DNA of 64,000 nt, taken from the NCBI GenBank assembly GCA_002794785.1, contig NBBA01000018.1, positions 1 to 64,000 on the forward strand, given 5' to 3'. This DNA comes from Coniferiporia sulphurascens. Its lineage: Eukaryota > Basidiomycota > Agaricomycetes > Hymenochaetales > Hymenochaetaceae. The position numbers were made by a program, and so were the translations under genes. The first letter of the stretch is position 1, and the number at the start of each line of letters is the position of its first letter. A model generated the notes under the pieces. The model saw only the letters and a program-made list of their open reading frames with translations, had not been told where the DNA came from and searched no databases. Below, one piece after another: positions 21,981-34,399 of this stretch.

Positions 21981-23661
21981 ACGGTGTAATTCGCCTCTTG
22001 GTTACACCATTTGTCCGTTTCCATTTCCGTTACAATGTCTCTCAAATGAACTCCTGTGAAAGTGGACGTTCGTACTGTTCCTGCGCATTGTGTCTCCAGT
22101 GTTCGGTAAAACTGTGTGCTCTTCTAATTTGACAGATATGAGAAAAAAGGCGATAAGGTGACTGTAATTGCGCCTTGGTGTGTGCGCGGCCAGTGGAAGG
22201 GAAGCGTGTTCGTATGTCCGCGACTTCATCAATGGGTTGATTCATGAAGGGAGTCAATGTGGACGGCTTCGGATCTATGTCCCCCGGGCCTCGTCAGTGA
22301 TCAACCACCAGCCGGAGAGAACCTACCCGTGCTGCCGACCTTGCAAGTTGAAAGACCGGCATTACCATGTCTCTCTCACGGTCTGGCATTCATCTCGCTA
22401 ACTTGTCTCTTTCTTTCTTCTTTTTTTTTCGAGGCACTCGGAGTCCGGCCGCAATTAGTACATATTTCAAGCTATCTTCTCTCCAATCTGTCAATTGGGA
22501 TGTGAAACGCTGCTAACCAGCGTGCCGAATCGCCCCAGTCTAAGGCTTTAAAAGTAAGTACCAGCCACGGTTCTGATTTATCGCATGATGTAAGCAAGGG
22601 ACACTCTAGATCTGCGGAAGCAAATTGGATTTCTGATACTTTACACTGGCTCCGATTCCGATGCTGCGGTAGAGTGCACTACCAGTACTGGGCAACAGTC
22701 TCAACAGATCTTGAACTTGATCGCAATCTTCGATGTCCGCAAGTCGGCCTCATGTGTAGCTAAGGTTTCTGTCGCAAAGTTCGAATATACGTGAGCTCGC
22801 ACTGGCAGATCCTCGGGGCTGAAGTGGGCTTGCCGCTGGATCAGATCTAGTGTGCAGATCGGACAGGCTCCGGTTAAGTGTGTCCCCTTTTCTTCTTCTT
22901 GAAGAATTTATGATCGCTCCGCCCAACCAACCGATCTTCTGTGGTCATTATACCGATCAAGTCGGCGATGTTTTTAAATAAACCTTGCTGAAACGCTAAC
23001 AAAAAATCGTCTCTTTTTCCCGTGTTCAACGACATAACGCTCTGATGGCGAATTCAATATACTTCCGTGGCGGATGTGCGTCAGGGATGATGCCCCCACG
23101 GTCCGAGAATAGGGCTGCCCTTACCTACGGGGCTTAAGCGCAAAAGAGCCCTCGGGCACTCCGAGGACCTGGGCCTTAATCGGTCACCACATGAAGATTT
23201 GTCAATTCGGATAGCATATTGAACTCTACGCGTCAGCACGTTGTCCAAAGAGGTCCAAAGTGCCCGTCGACCCCACACCACTTCCATTCGCGGGCCCCAA
23301 AGTGCCCGTAGGTCTTCGGCACTTTCGTGTTGAATCTACGGCTAAGCGAATCAGAAGCTTTGAGGCTATAACGTTAGTTCGCTTTCTGTATTTCCCGCCC
23401 TGAGCAGAACGCAATACAATTGCCTACTAGGTCGTAAAATTTCACGACAGCAATTTAATCAGGAGGCTTCGAAGCAATAAATACAACAGTCCAAGTGGCG
23501 ATAGCTGCCGCCCGCATTCCCCCCCTTCTCGTTTCTTCCTACGCGCACCCCTCCCCCACCCCTCCCTCCCGATTGAAACCACAAGCGAGAAGAGCACCTC
23601 TCAGTGTATCCTTTCAGCGCGGACGCTGACTGTTAATGACTTATTCCTCGATCTACCGAAG
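21981..23661. other. Intergenic, no supported gene
   Basis: Short frames occur on both strands without recognisable motifs. A CAAAGTGCCCGT motif is repeated at about 23258 and 23300. A C-rich tract at about 23518-23570 lies upstream of the next start. Confidence 0.4.
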
Positions 23662-25234
23662 ATGAGCTCTACAACAGCCATTCCCGCTCTTGATAATACG
23701 GTACGAACTCACACTTGTTATCTCGTGGTATCACTTTCTAAGTCTTTGAAGTATAGATGGGCGCATTGTACTTGGGCGTCGTGTATGTTCATCTCCTTGT
23801 ATACATTTACAGACTCACCTGATCTTAAAAGCATGCAGTTTTTCAATGGCGTAAGTTTTTCCAGGTGGCTAACTTTCCCATCTCATTTGGAAACATAGAC
23901 TATGGGGTGCGGGAACTGTACAAATGTATTTCTACTATAACGTGTGTCTAAGTCTACCATCTTGCTCGCATTCTCTGTTATTGACTGTCAGTGGACAGGC
24001 ATATCATGCAAAGGACCCGTTGTGGATTAAACTGCTCGTCCTCGTCGTTTGGATTCTTGACACCGTGCACCAAGGCCTGATCACGCAGTGCTGCTATACG
24101 TATCTAGTCACCCATTATGCGAACGTGGAGTTCTTGGGAGTTCTAGAAAGGCGGGTACTGGCTTTGGGCTCTGGGCGCATTCATCTAATCTCAGCTGCTA
24201 CAGATCTCTGATGGTAATGGTTGTAGTTACCGCGGCAATTTGCTTCCTCGTCCAGTCCTTCTTCACAGTGCGCATATGGGGTCGTGAGTCCATACGATCA
24301 AGTATGGCTTGGCGGATCTAAAGACTCACCCAATGGACAGTGAGCCAGAAGAACATCTTTTTAACAGGGTTCGTCTTTGTATTTGTGCTCGCGCAGCTCA
24401 TAACGACTCTCGGTATGCCGCTTTTCTTCACCCTGTGCCATCTGATTTGCTCATCGTCATGCAGTTTATTTCGGGACGGCTATTCATTTCACACAATTCG
24501 CCCAGCTGCTCCTTATCAAGAATCTTACGCGCTCAATCAATGTCGTAAACGCAATCGCAGATGCCGCTATTGCAGGCGCCATGGTCTTTCTTCTGCGACG
24601 CTCGCGCACCGGTTTCCGACATAGCGAGTCGGTCGTCAATCGCCTTATACTCTTCACTATCAACACCGGCTTGCTGACTGGCATGACGGCTATCGTGTGT
24701 CTGGCTATGAACCTTGCATTTCCGAAGACCTTTCTTTATATCTTGTTTTATCTTATGACTAGTCGACGTGAGTTTCACAAATTTCTAGAGATTAACTGTG
24801 CATATCGCTCAAACGTGATGTGTTTTCAGTATACATGAACTCCCTGCTAGCCACGCTCAACTCACGTAAAAGCGTGCGGAGCATGTTCGGGGAGAGTATC
24901 CAGAGTATACACGCTACGGGCATCTCAATGGATAACTTCCGCTCACCGCCTCTTGAATCCGACACCTCTTACAGCGGGGTCAGTTTGTCTTGCAAGACCA
25001 GCCACAGCTACCATATTCTCACGGCTGTTTATTTGTTTGCAGGATGGAAAGAAGGTTGTCATTAGGGTCGAGACCGGAGTCACGTCCGATAGTAGAACTG
25101 AAGTAGGCCTCCGGCTGTCACCAAGTTCTTAAGAGCTAACCTTTATGTTGCAGGTCGATCTTGAAAATTGTACGCCGTCGGACGTAAACTCAGAAACAAA
25201 ATATAAACTCGCAGAAGGACATGCGGCAATATAA
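23662..25234 (+). CDS. DUF6534 multi-pass membrane protein, copy 2
   Basis: A paralog of the minus-strand gene at 14150-16067, with the same exon plan. It starts MSSTTAIPALDNT before a GT donor, then MGALYLGVV, then an exon giving WGAGTVQMYFYYN. Next come KDPLWIKLLVLVVWILDTVH with QGLITQCCYTYLVTHYANVE (24020-24140) and FLVQSFFTVRIWG (24246-24284). The hallmark FLLRRSRTGFRHSESVVNR with LILFTINTGLLTG follows (24585-24680), then YMNSLLATLNSRKS. A cytoplasmic tail ends KLAEGHAAI. About seven hydrophobic segments are visible. The third small exon, around 23805-23850, could not be fixed. Role unknown; it sits between P450 members 1 and 2. Stop coordinate confident, internal exons less so. Confidence 0.72.
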
Positions 25235-25424
25235 GTGCTATGTCAGTGGAATTCGAACCGCGCATAAGGGTTATCTCCTAAATCGAGCAAAAACCATTCC
25301 AAGCGACACCACATTCTCACGTAGTTTTGCTGTCCACTTTTAAATTATCCAGTACATAGATAAATCCTGGAGTGTACACTCATTTTTTGATATGTTATCT
25401 GCCGATAAGGCAAAAAGCCAGAGC

Positions 25425-27667
25425 TCAAACTGAAAGGCTTGCAAGTATATCTGCGTCACCGGCCTCAAATGGGTGTTTATCCAGAACGGAGCGGATAAGC
25501 AGCTCGGCAGCTTCGTCGCGCGGCGTAATCGAATACTCGAATGACGTCGGATGGCTGCAAGAGAGAGTTGGCAAGGGGAATCCAATCACTTCAAATTATG
25601 GCAATCATAAGCAATAACGAACCTAATAAGCCCAGGAGTATACTCATATACCGGGTCAATATTACGTCCCGTAGCGTCCTTTGCACGGGAGATGTCGAAA
25701 ACGGAAGTTGCCATCGCAATAGAGAGGAACATCGAGCCATCTGCGAGCTCCTTGCCAGGACAAATCCTAGACGAACAGTTAATTGGATAGTACGTACACC
25801 GACTGCATGAAAACCTTAAGGTACGCACCTTCGCCCAAACCCAAATGCCAGAGCTCGTGGATCAGGTTCGGCGTTCTCGCCGAGGAAGCGCTCAGGCTTG
25901 AAAACGAACGGGTCATGATAAACGGCAGGATCATGAGTCATTTGCCTACTCGTGCATCTTTTGGTCAGCAAACATCAGTAAAAGCACTAGGAAAGACAAA
26001 TAGATCACCAAATGTTTGGCATCACGATTGCTCCTTTAGGGATCCGGTAACCCATGTATGTGTCTTCTTGACACGAAACATGCGGGGGGCCTTTAGAATT
26101 AAATGATTTTTAGTTACGTCGATGAACAATAAGAGGTAGTGCTACGAGACTACACACCCATTGGCACCACGTTATTCCACCTTAGAGACTCTTTTTCCAC
26201 CGCTTCCGTGTACGGCAGACGCCCTTTGTCACTGAGTAACGGGAGACTTCCACGGCCTACGACAGTATCTATCTCTTCTTGTGCCCTCTTGTAAACGTCC
26301 GGATTAAGAACCATCGCGAGGAAAAACGTCGCCACCGCCGAGACGGTCTATAATCGTTTAAAAGCCGTACAATCACAAATTTTCACCTGTCAGATTTTTA
26401 CCAACCAACCAACCAAGCTTCGCACCGTATCTGCACCTCCTCCGTATAACGCAGCAGCGATCCACTTCATGTTCCATTCGTCTGAGACGTTCCTTTCAAT
26501 TAGATCTCTCGCAAACGATGGGGTTCCGTTTTCGGTTTTCTATATACGGTGCGTCAGGGGTCATCAGCTTTGGGGAATACTGCGAGCTTTTTGTTAAGGG
26601 TGTACTGACCATTTGATGCTTTACGAAGGCGTAAGGTTTATTTATGAAGTCCGTCGTGACTTTGTTCCACTCTCGAGCCTTTTCCTTAAAGCCTGTACCA
26701 GGAACCCAGCCAGGAATGAAGCGCACTAGCGACTGTTTAGATAAAGTCTGATAAAACCTGACAACTCCACTCACGGAAAGGGAAAGTATCGACGGCCCAT
26801 TTTCCCGGGATAATGGAATCGGAGAACGCGGCAAGGGCTTCATCGACAAGTTCAACAAGCGGATCAGAGTTGTGAGGTGTGATTGTATATCCGTATGAGA
26901 TCTTCAAGATTATTGCGCCAGCGGTGCTATATTAACCAAGAGTGCATGTCTGTGAGTGATCTATGTGACTGGCTTATGGCGTCAAACTGTTGAGTATGCT
27001 TACGTCCTGATGTGCTTGATAAGGCCCGAAGGGTCCTCCAAAACCCGTAAAAGGAAGCGGTGGGTCTCTACTTCTTCAAGCCCGACGAAGCGCTCCATCG
27101 CTGCAGACGATCCAATACATCTGTGTATCGCCTTTCTGTGTGTCTTAAGGACGGGCCCGTATTGAAGTAGTGTCATTATACCAGAGAAGCCTACCCTGTG
27201 CAAAGGTCATGTATTCGTGGTATCCAATAGAATAGGGACGCCGCAGAAGGGCATGAGACGCACATATCACCTCCGAATTGGAAAGTGGGTCGGTCAGAGT
27301 AGATTGCTGACCTCTTCTCGAGAAGGTCGAAGGCCATCTGCGCATCGTTCAGGATTACCATAGTCCTGCCAAGTATGGACAAAGAGCTTATGGGGCCTTC
27401 CGGACGTTTAATTCAATTGACCGCCCCAGAACAACGCAACGCCGTAGAAAATGCAGCCTTACCGTATAATTCCTTGTGTTTCGCCCAGTGGATGGCCTCA
27501 AAGCCCTTGGGTAAATCAAGCATATTTTGAATCAAGGGTAGAGGTCGTGGTCCGGGGGGTAAAGGCAAGGTAAGTTTGCTATTCCTTGACCTGACGAGGC
27601 TCGCGATGAGAAGGGTGGTAACCAACCCAAGAACGACGTAAGGGACATCCATGGAAGAAAACGACAT
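25425..27667 (-). CDS. Cytochrome P450, array member 2
   Basis: The same P450 group as member 1, on the opposite strand and apparently intact. The start chosen is the ATG at 27667 ([15 protein letters not shown]); an in-frame ATG lies nine bases upstream. Motifs in order: [34 protein letters not shown], [18 protein letters not shown] segment near 26830-26870, [20 protein letters not shown], ExxR as [24 protein letters not shown] and [10 protein letters not shown], ending ILASLSV. Exon junctions correspond to those of member 1. There is an N-terminal ER anchor. Substrate unknown. The close spacing to the DUF6534 gene (190 bases, tail to tail) leaves no room for another gene. Confidence 0.88.
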
Positions 27668-29826
27668 CTCGTTCATGGGGGGAGAGCAGCGTTCTTTGCG
27701 TGCCCCTTTAACACTTTTCGGGGTCAATGAGCGCCTTGAACTTGTGCATCGCTGATATCTTGCAGCCCACGGAGAAATAAGTTTGGTACTCCATAAACGG
27801 TTTGTGTGGCACTTGCTGTACGTATAGCGGAGCAATTTTCGTCGTTTCGATCCCCCGATAGCCTTCTATGCCCGAACATATATCTCCGAGCAAAACGGAT
27901 GCACAGACGCATCGGGCTAATGGTTCACCCTTGAAGACACCCCACACGCAGCGACTTTGTACATTTGAGTTCAGGTAAAAATGAGACCCTGCAGGATTCT
28001 TCCTCGAGCTTGGTTTCGAGGTCAGCTACCAGTACCAGTAAAAAATATTCGCAGAAAGCACAGCACTGAGAACCCATCGAAACAATGCAAGGTTACCCTT
28101 CCCCAAGTATACCTTAGGATAGCACTTATCCATTCTTTGCGTGGGACAGAGTCGAAGGCCGCTAATTATTCTTGACTCTGTGCCTTCCATTGTACTGGGG
28201 ACCTACCAAGGTCCAAAACTTTACTGGTACCGGGAGTCCTCGGTGTTTCACCATAACAATCCCCTCTTCGTTCGGGGAGGTCCTTGGTACTTGCTCTGGT
28301 TCCAGCTTGAAACGTTATTTTTTCGTCTTATCTGCTTCTGTTCGCAGAATGAGTCTTCATCATTTCGAAGCCTGAGCTCTTGGAGTCTTGGGACATGGCC
28401 GATAAGCCTATACTAACAGTAAGATTCGAGCACCAGTAAGTAATGCAGAACGCTTTAGACGGGTGATACTTTTACCATAGATACGGCAAGCCTAAGCGTT
28501 TCATACGCAGCTTTGAAATTTTCCGGTACACTGTACTGGAGGGATGAAGGGAGTCCACTAGCGCCGTAATAGGCCTTACGTGTGACGTTACGTGACATTT
28601 TCCCCGAAATGCGTGACTACAAGCTATCTTTAGGCATACATGTCACAATCTCTTTACGCAATGACTTTGTCATGAGTCGGAGGCTTACTCTTCCCTGATC
28701 CATCCCCGGATGTCACTTCCTTGCGATGTTAGGAGAATGTCCCTCAAAGAATCGGGCATCTTATAATGGAAGTCAAGTTTCCTCTGGTGAAACCGTAAAA
28801 CTCGCATAAAAGTCCAGTGCAATGCTGTAACATTGTGCGTAGTTCATACCGAACTCCGCTCACAAACAAAACTACGGTTAATCTCCTGCGTGAAGTACAA
28901 CTCAACTGGAAAGCTGACTCGTGATGGACCAGTCTGTTTCAGGTTTTCTTTCAAATGGGCGTCTGCTTATCTAATATAATCTACCCAGTCACTTAAGTAC
29001 GAGTACTACACTCGTTTCTGAATCCCGTCTACTCTCAGGGCTCTGCATCTAGTCAGATAGCAAATCCGGGGCTGACGATGATTCAACCCGTCGGTGCTGG
29101 CTTGTTGGGCTTCTATAAGGTGGCCGAGAACCAATGCATCCACAAAAATAGCGGCTCGGATGTATCCGTTGATAAGTACCTGCGGCTGCGGGCCGCAAGT
29201 GGGAAGACCCGGGCTACAGTTGCTTACAGTTGAAATCGAGACGCGACTATTGGAGCTGGCTCCACTAATTGCAGCAGGTCTGTCCGGGACATGCGGTCAG
29301 TGTCTCTCAAATGCTAAAGATATTGGTACATTATATTTGTTTGTTATTATTTTATTTTGTCTTTTTGTTTAGCTTGCGGATATCCAGACATATGGCCAAG
29401 AGTCAAGATTCATGAAAAATGAAGGAACACGGGGATATCCGGTGATCGAACACTCTGGTTGTGTGTCAATTATGCAATCCCAGCTTGTTTCATCCTTCCC
29501 GCTGCGATGTATGATGGTCTGCTGGGGGTTCCATAAAGTCCGAGTCGGTAATTAAAGAACCCCTACTGTGACCCGCTCCGAGTCTCATGCCTGATGAGCT
29601 AAGGATTGGACAAATTGAGAAGCGTACGTCGACATCCATTTTACAGAATTACGGGGGCTTGTCTCTCTGTCTCTTCTAAACGAACTTTAAAGGCTCGTAT
29701 TTTTCTAGAGCTCCGAGTCGGATTGTAGTGGTAAGATATTAATATTTTCTGGACTTTAAGTTAATGCAATGTTGACCGCGGACACAAGCAACTAATACTA
29801 CGAAAACCTTCGATAGGCCATTGGCA
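27668..29826. other. Intergenic, no supported gene
   Basis: This stretch includes the 5' flank of P450 member 2. A 51-codon frame starting at 29073 (MIQPVGAGLLGF) and other short frames show no recognisable motif or splice partner. Confidence 0.4.
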
Positions 29827-29831
29827 TTAGG

Positions 29832-30003
29832 TGTTGGAATTCAGCAATTCGCGGCGCGAGCGAATGCACTCCATATCCAAGTATATCGTTTAACCAGTAG
29901 ATAATCGCGCGAGGGAAACCGAGCGCGCATACAACAACAAAAAATACTACGAAAAATAATTCAAACTCCGACGCCGTCTCGGCATCGAGCTCGAACTTCA
30001 ACA
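29832..30003 (-). mobile_element. Solo LTR, TG..CA family, copy 2
   Basis: An inverted copy (172 bp) of the element at 2341-2518, running TGTTGGAATTCAG to GAACTTCAACA on the plus strand. It is flanked by a perfect 5-bp duplication TTAGG (29827-29831 and 30004-30008). Its apparent 99-codon open frame is simply the element's sequence. Confidence 0.75.
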
Positions 30004-30008
30004 TTAGG

Positions 30009-30600
30009 CCCGCATAATCAGAACTTCCCGCGATACAGTATACATATAGGGACACTGGCGCTTGTCGCCGCAGCTGAGCGACAGACAGGAAGCGCACGCA
30101 AACCTTGATTTTTAGTTATCGGAATGCGCCGGGAATGCACTAATAACAGGACCAAGGCGGGTACTGCCGCAGGTGGCAGTTTTAGACGGACCTCTGCATT
30201 ATGAGGTTAAATGTCATGTAACGATAGCGGTTACAGTGCAACCTAGAATTTCAGCGCCTATTATTTAGTAGGGTCAGGGTCAGGGTCAGCCAGCGACAAA
30301 CCCTTGGCAGATTTTTGCAGCCATTCAAGTTATTTATTTGGACTTGAAACAGGCTTGTCGAGCCTAATCACAGTCATATGTGTGTGCCGAAACAATATTA
30401 ATAAAACAAATATGTCGCAATAGCAGAGTGCAGGAGCCGGGTCGGTGGACTCGGATATGCAATTCTGGCCATGTCCGACTAGGGCCCTTCATTCAGTTTT
30501 GAAAGTTCCCGGGCTACTTCGCAAGCAGTAGAGACAAAAGAGAGTTTCCGATCTGAGGTAGATCGAAGACAGACAATGTGGCAACTTGAATGTGCAGGGC
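30009..30600. other. Intergenic with short GGGTCA repeat
   Basis: Three tandem GGGTCA units lie at about 30271-30288. No gene is seen. P450 member 3 ends at the right edge. Confidence 0.4.
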
Positions 30601-32799
30601 TCACGCCGAAAGACCCGCGAGTATATCCGCGTCGCCCGCTTCGAACGGGTGTTTGTGAATTACAGACCGGATGAGTAGTTCCGCCTTCTCGTCGCGAGGC
30701 TTGACCGAGTACTTGAATGCTTTTGGATGACTGCATGTTGGGTTAGTTAGGGCGCTGTGTTTAACGACCACAAGTGACAAACCTGATAAGTCCCGTGGTA
30801 TATTCGCACAATGGGTCAATATCACGCCCAGAAGCATCCTTAGCACGAGAAACATCGAACACAGCGGCCGACATGGCGATGGAAAGAAATAGAGAATCAT
30901 CTGCGAGTTCCTTACCAGGGCAGATCCTGAGTAAATGTTGTGACTCTGTCGGACAGCATCTTAATTTTGTAAAGCTCACAGAATTCATACCTTCGTCCAA
31001 AACCAAACACCAGTTTCCGAGGATCGGGTTCGGCGTTTTCTCCAAGGAAGCGCTCAGGCTTGAAAGTAAATGGGTCATGATAGACAGTGGAGTCATGAGT
31101 CATCTGCCTGTGCGTACATTCTTTCATCAGTAAGTTGAGCTGAAAGAGCGCGGGAACTTGATTAAATCACTAGGTATTCGCAAGCAGGATGGCTCCTTTC
31201 GGGATCCGGTACCCCATATATGTGTCTTCTTCGCTCAAGACATGCGGAATGTCTTGAAACCAAACTTTCCGGTCAAGATCGCAAAATCGGCACGACATGA
31301 AGCTACGCACCTATTGGGATCACATTGTTCCATCTCAAACATTCCTTTTCCACCGCCTCAATGTATGGTAGACTGTCTCTGTCAGCGAGCAATGGAAGGC
31401 TCCCGCGACCTATGACGCCATCTATTTCCGCCTGTGCCTTCTTACATACGTCCGGATGAAGGACCATCGCAAGGAAAAACGTAGCCACAGCCAAGACTGT
31501 CTATAGTTGTTTTGTAAGTCGTCAAAGGCGGGACATGTTAGAATTGAAATACTGAATTGATTCGAATGGAATTCGCGTACAGTATCCGCGCCTCCGTCAT
31601 ATAACGTCGCTGCGATCCACTTCATGACAGATTCGTCTGAGATATTATTTTCAATAAGACTGCTTGCAAACGATAAAATGTCGTTTCCCGTTCGCTAAAT
31701 AAATTAAACGTTTCAGTCGGAGAGGCAGAAAGTAATTGGCTAATACTGTAGAAAGCAAATATGTACCATTTGGTGCTTCACGAAAGCGTAGGGTTTGTTT
31801 TGAAGGTCCATTGTGACCTTGTTCCATTCGTGAGCCTTTTTCTTGAAAGTAAGCCCTGGAATCCAGCCTGGGAGATGGCGCACTAGTAAAAGCTCTAGCA
31901 AGGTTCGGGAAAACCAGAAAATTTTCGCTTACGGAAGGGTAAAGTATCGACAATCCATCTTCCCGGAACAATAGAGTTGGAAAATGCGATGAGGACTTCA
32001 TCGGCAAGGTTGACAAGTGGATCTCGTTCGTGAGGTGTGATTGTATATCCGTATGAGGTCTTTAATATTATTGCACCAGCGGTGCTGGACGAACCAAGAG
32101 CGCACGTTTTTGAGTGGTCTATACGACTTTATTACCCCCCTGAGACTACTCACGTCCTAATATGCTTAATGAGGTCCGAAGGTTCCTCCAGGAGTTTCAG
32201 GAGGAAGATGTGTCTCGACTTCTTCAAGCTCTGTGACACGCCAACGCTGCAGCTGACCCAATGCATTTGCGCATCTCCCTTCGGTGGATCTTGAGAAGAG
32301 GTCCATACTGAAGAAGCGGTGTCGACCCGGAAAGTCCTACCCTGTTGTCACTTGTTTTACAACAATGATAAGGATGGAGATATGGAGACGCACATATCTC
32401 CCCCGAATAGGAAACTAGGTCTGTCGGAATAGATTGTCGACCTCTTATCGAGAAGGTCGAAGGCCATCTGCGCATCGTTTAGGATTACAATGGTAGTACC
32501 GAGCACGGATAAAGAGCTTATGGGGCCTGCCGAATACTCAGTTCAACTTTCGTTCTCTGAGCTAGTGCAAATGTCACAGAAAATGCGGCTTTACCGTAGA
32601 GGTGCTTGTGTTTGGCCCAATGAAAGGCTGCGAATCCCTTGGGCAGATCCAGAAGATTTTGAATAAGTGGTAATGGCCGCGGCCCGGGGGGCAAAGGCAG
32701 AAAAGGTTTTCTGTTCCTCAATGTAACGAGACTTGCAATGAGCAGGGCGGTGAACGAGCCGAGGATGAGATAGGGGGCGCTCAAGGCGGCGAAAGTCAT
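30601..32799 (-). pseudogene. Cytochrome P450, array member 3, frameshifted
   Basis: The full length of a P450 is present: start ATG at 32799 (MTFAALSAPYLILG), [14 protein letters not shown]-type exon ends, LVRHLPGWIPGLTF, GGADT, ExxR (ECLR), [20 protein letters not shown] and [10 protein letters not shown], ending ILAGLSA. In the exon around 32170-32330, however, two separate 2-nt gaps appear relative to members 2 and 4. One lies near 32250, where a GAG codon is reduced to G before CGTGTCACAGAG. The other lies near 32210, where the Arg codon after Thr-His loses two bases. The net shift of -4 is not compensated, and a stop (TGA) follows the first gap. Other motifs and splice sites look preserved, so inactivation is recent or the gaps are assembly errors. 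Confidence 0.8.
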
Positions 32800-34119
32800 C
32801 TTGTCTGGTGGGTGTTGAAGACGACCTGCTCCGCATGCCCTGAAGCATACCTGGAGTCGGGAGAACCTTGAGTCCTGAGCTCCCACGTCGTCCAAAGCCA
32901 AGAAGTACTTACATAAAGATACTCGAATCATTGTAAGATGAGCAAGTAGAAGACCTTGTTCAACCCGCTGACAGCGACAGGTTTCCCGCAATCGTAAACT
33001 GAAAATACCGTGACGTGGCCGTGAGGTCCGAGACTACGTACGTCGAGGGTCACTATCCCAATATCCGAGATAAGTCCAGTCGAAGACCCATAAAAGCGGC
33101 TCACAATGCGCCAGAGGAAAATATTCTTACGTTGACTCGGACCGAGTGTCGAAGCACCAGTAGCAGTTCCGCAACGATGAACCTGGTAGCAACGGGTGGA
33201 CATCCATTAGGATATGTGCTGTCCAGTCTGGAACGTGTAAAGTTAGGTGTGTGGTCTACTGGTTAGTTGCTAACTGAAATATGTGATTTGTTCGTCATCA
33301 CCGGTAAAATGATGGCCGTGCCGGCCGCCGCCCACAATGATCTCGGCATATATCGGAGACACAAAAGTTAATTTTGGGTGCACAGTTGCCAGTGAATAGT
33401 CCTATACAGTCGCTCACTCTCACTTCTATCATTGAATAAGATCATGTGAACCCTGGACGTAACTTCACCTCATTGGGAGCCGAAGCCCTCCAGTTATCCG
33501 GTTAAGGGCTACCAAAAAGCTAGATTAGTCAGCGATAGCTTGTGGCTGTGTGCCCCCTCCCCCCCCATCTTTCAAGCCAACCTTGAAAAAAGGCTATCTC
33601 CGCTCAATTATACTGAGTAAACCCTCTATGTGCCCCCCACACGTGGGCGTTTCTGAAACGGTTCGTATTTGTGCAAACGTCAGGTTTTAAGCTCTTGCAA
33701 AGGTGGCACGGTAATGTTCGCGCTCCGATCGAAAGGGCTTCGGCACGGACCGCCGGTCATGATTAGAGTTTCAAATGGAACCGCATTTTGCCCCTTTTTG
33801 CTGCCTTCCCTTCAGCAATTCCACACGACATCTTTCTTCTTGAATCAGTACGGCAAAATTTGAAATCATGCTCAATACATGAAGATTTATAGATGCGTCA
33901 GCGGCAAAAAACTCGGGTCCGCGACAAAACCATTCTTTTACTTTTGCCTTCAAAATCGCAACGAAGAGTTTTTCCGCGGAAGAAACCGTACAGCCCCAAC
34001 CACAAATACCAGTATACTATCGTATGACCCCTATTACAAAGTCACATTCTCAGACAAAACTTGGGTTTCCAGCCTCCACATCGTGGGTATAGGGTCGAAA
34101 AAATCCTTCTGCACTGTTG
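32800..34119. other. Intergenic, no supported gene
   Basis: This stretch contains the 5' flank of P450 member 3 and scattered short frames. No domain is recognised. A C-rich tract lies at about 33555-33568. Confidence 0.4.
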
Positions 34120-34121
34120 TA

Positions 34122-34384
34122 CAGGTGGATATAATTAGTTACGCCGCACCTATAAATGGAAATAGTTTCCCATCACCCAAAACGTGATTGTGAATTTATT
34201 TGACAAGCTCATATGCCACAAAATTGAACACTCACAATGTCTTGAATACACATAAACTCCATAGATATGGTATAAGAAGCATTGTTACTAATAGCAAGCA
34301 CTTCCACTAAATTTTCAATGGTAGAATGGGTGATGAAAAACACCTTCCATTTTGGGGTGTGGCGTAACTAATTATATCCACCTG
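34122..34384. mobile_element. MITE with TA target duplication (Tc1/mariner-like)
   Basis: A 263-bp non-coding element with terminal inverted repeats. The outer 29 bp, starting CAGGTGGATATAATTAG, match with one mismatch (34122-34150 against 34356-34384). Imperfect inverted similarity extends inward to about 60 bp (both arms share AATGGAA and CATCACCCA). It is flanked by TA on both sides (34120-34121 and 34385-34386). Too short for a transposase, it would depend on an autonomous partner not seen in this window. Confidence 0.85.
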
Positions 34385-34399
34385 TAGAGTGAAAATTCC

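Noticed and set aside
25240..25270. Sequence resembling a tRNA B box on the minus strand (GGTTCGAATTCC)
   Set aside because: The flanking bases do not form a T-stem or an acceptor stem, and no A box is placed correctly.
29798..30097. 99-codon minus-strand frame with a hydrophobic stretch, similar to a frame at 2295-2603
   Set aside because: Both frames coincide with an insertion bounded by 5-bp target duplications. The shared sequence is the element itself, and the frame runs out of it into unrelated DNA on both sides.
30271..30288. GGGTCA repeated three times, telomere-like at first sight
   Set aside because: The unit is not TTAGGG, it is only three copies long, and it is internal between genes.
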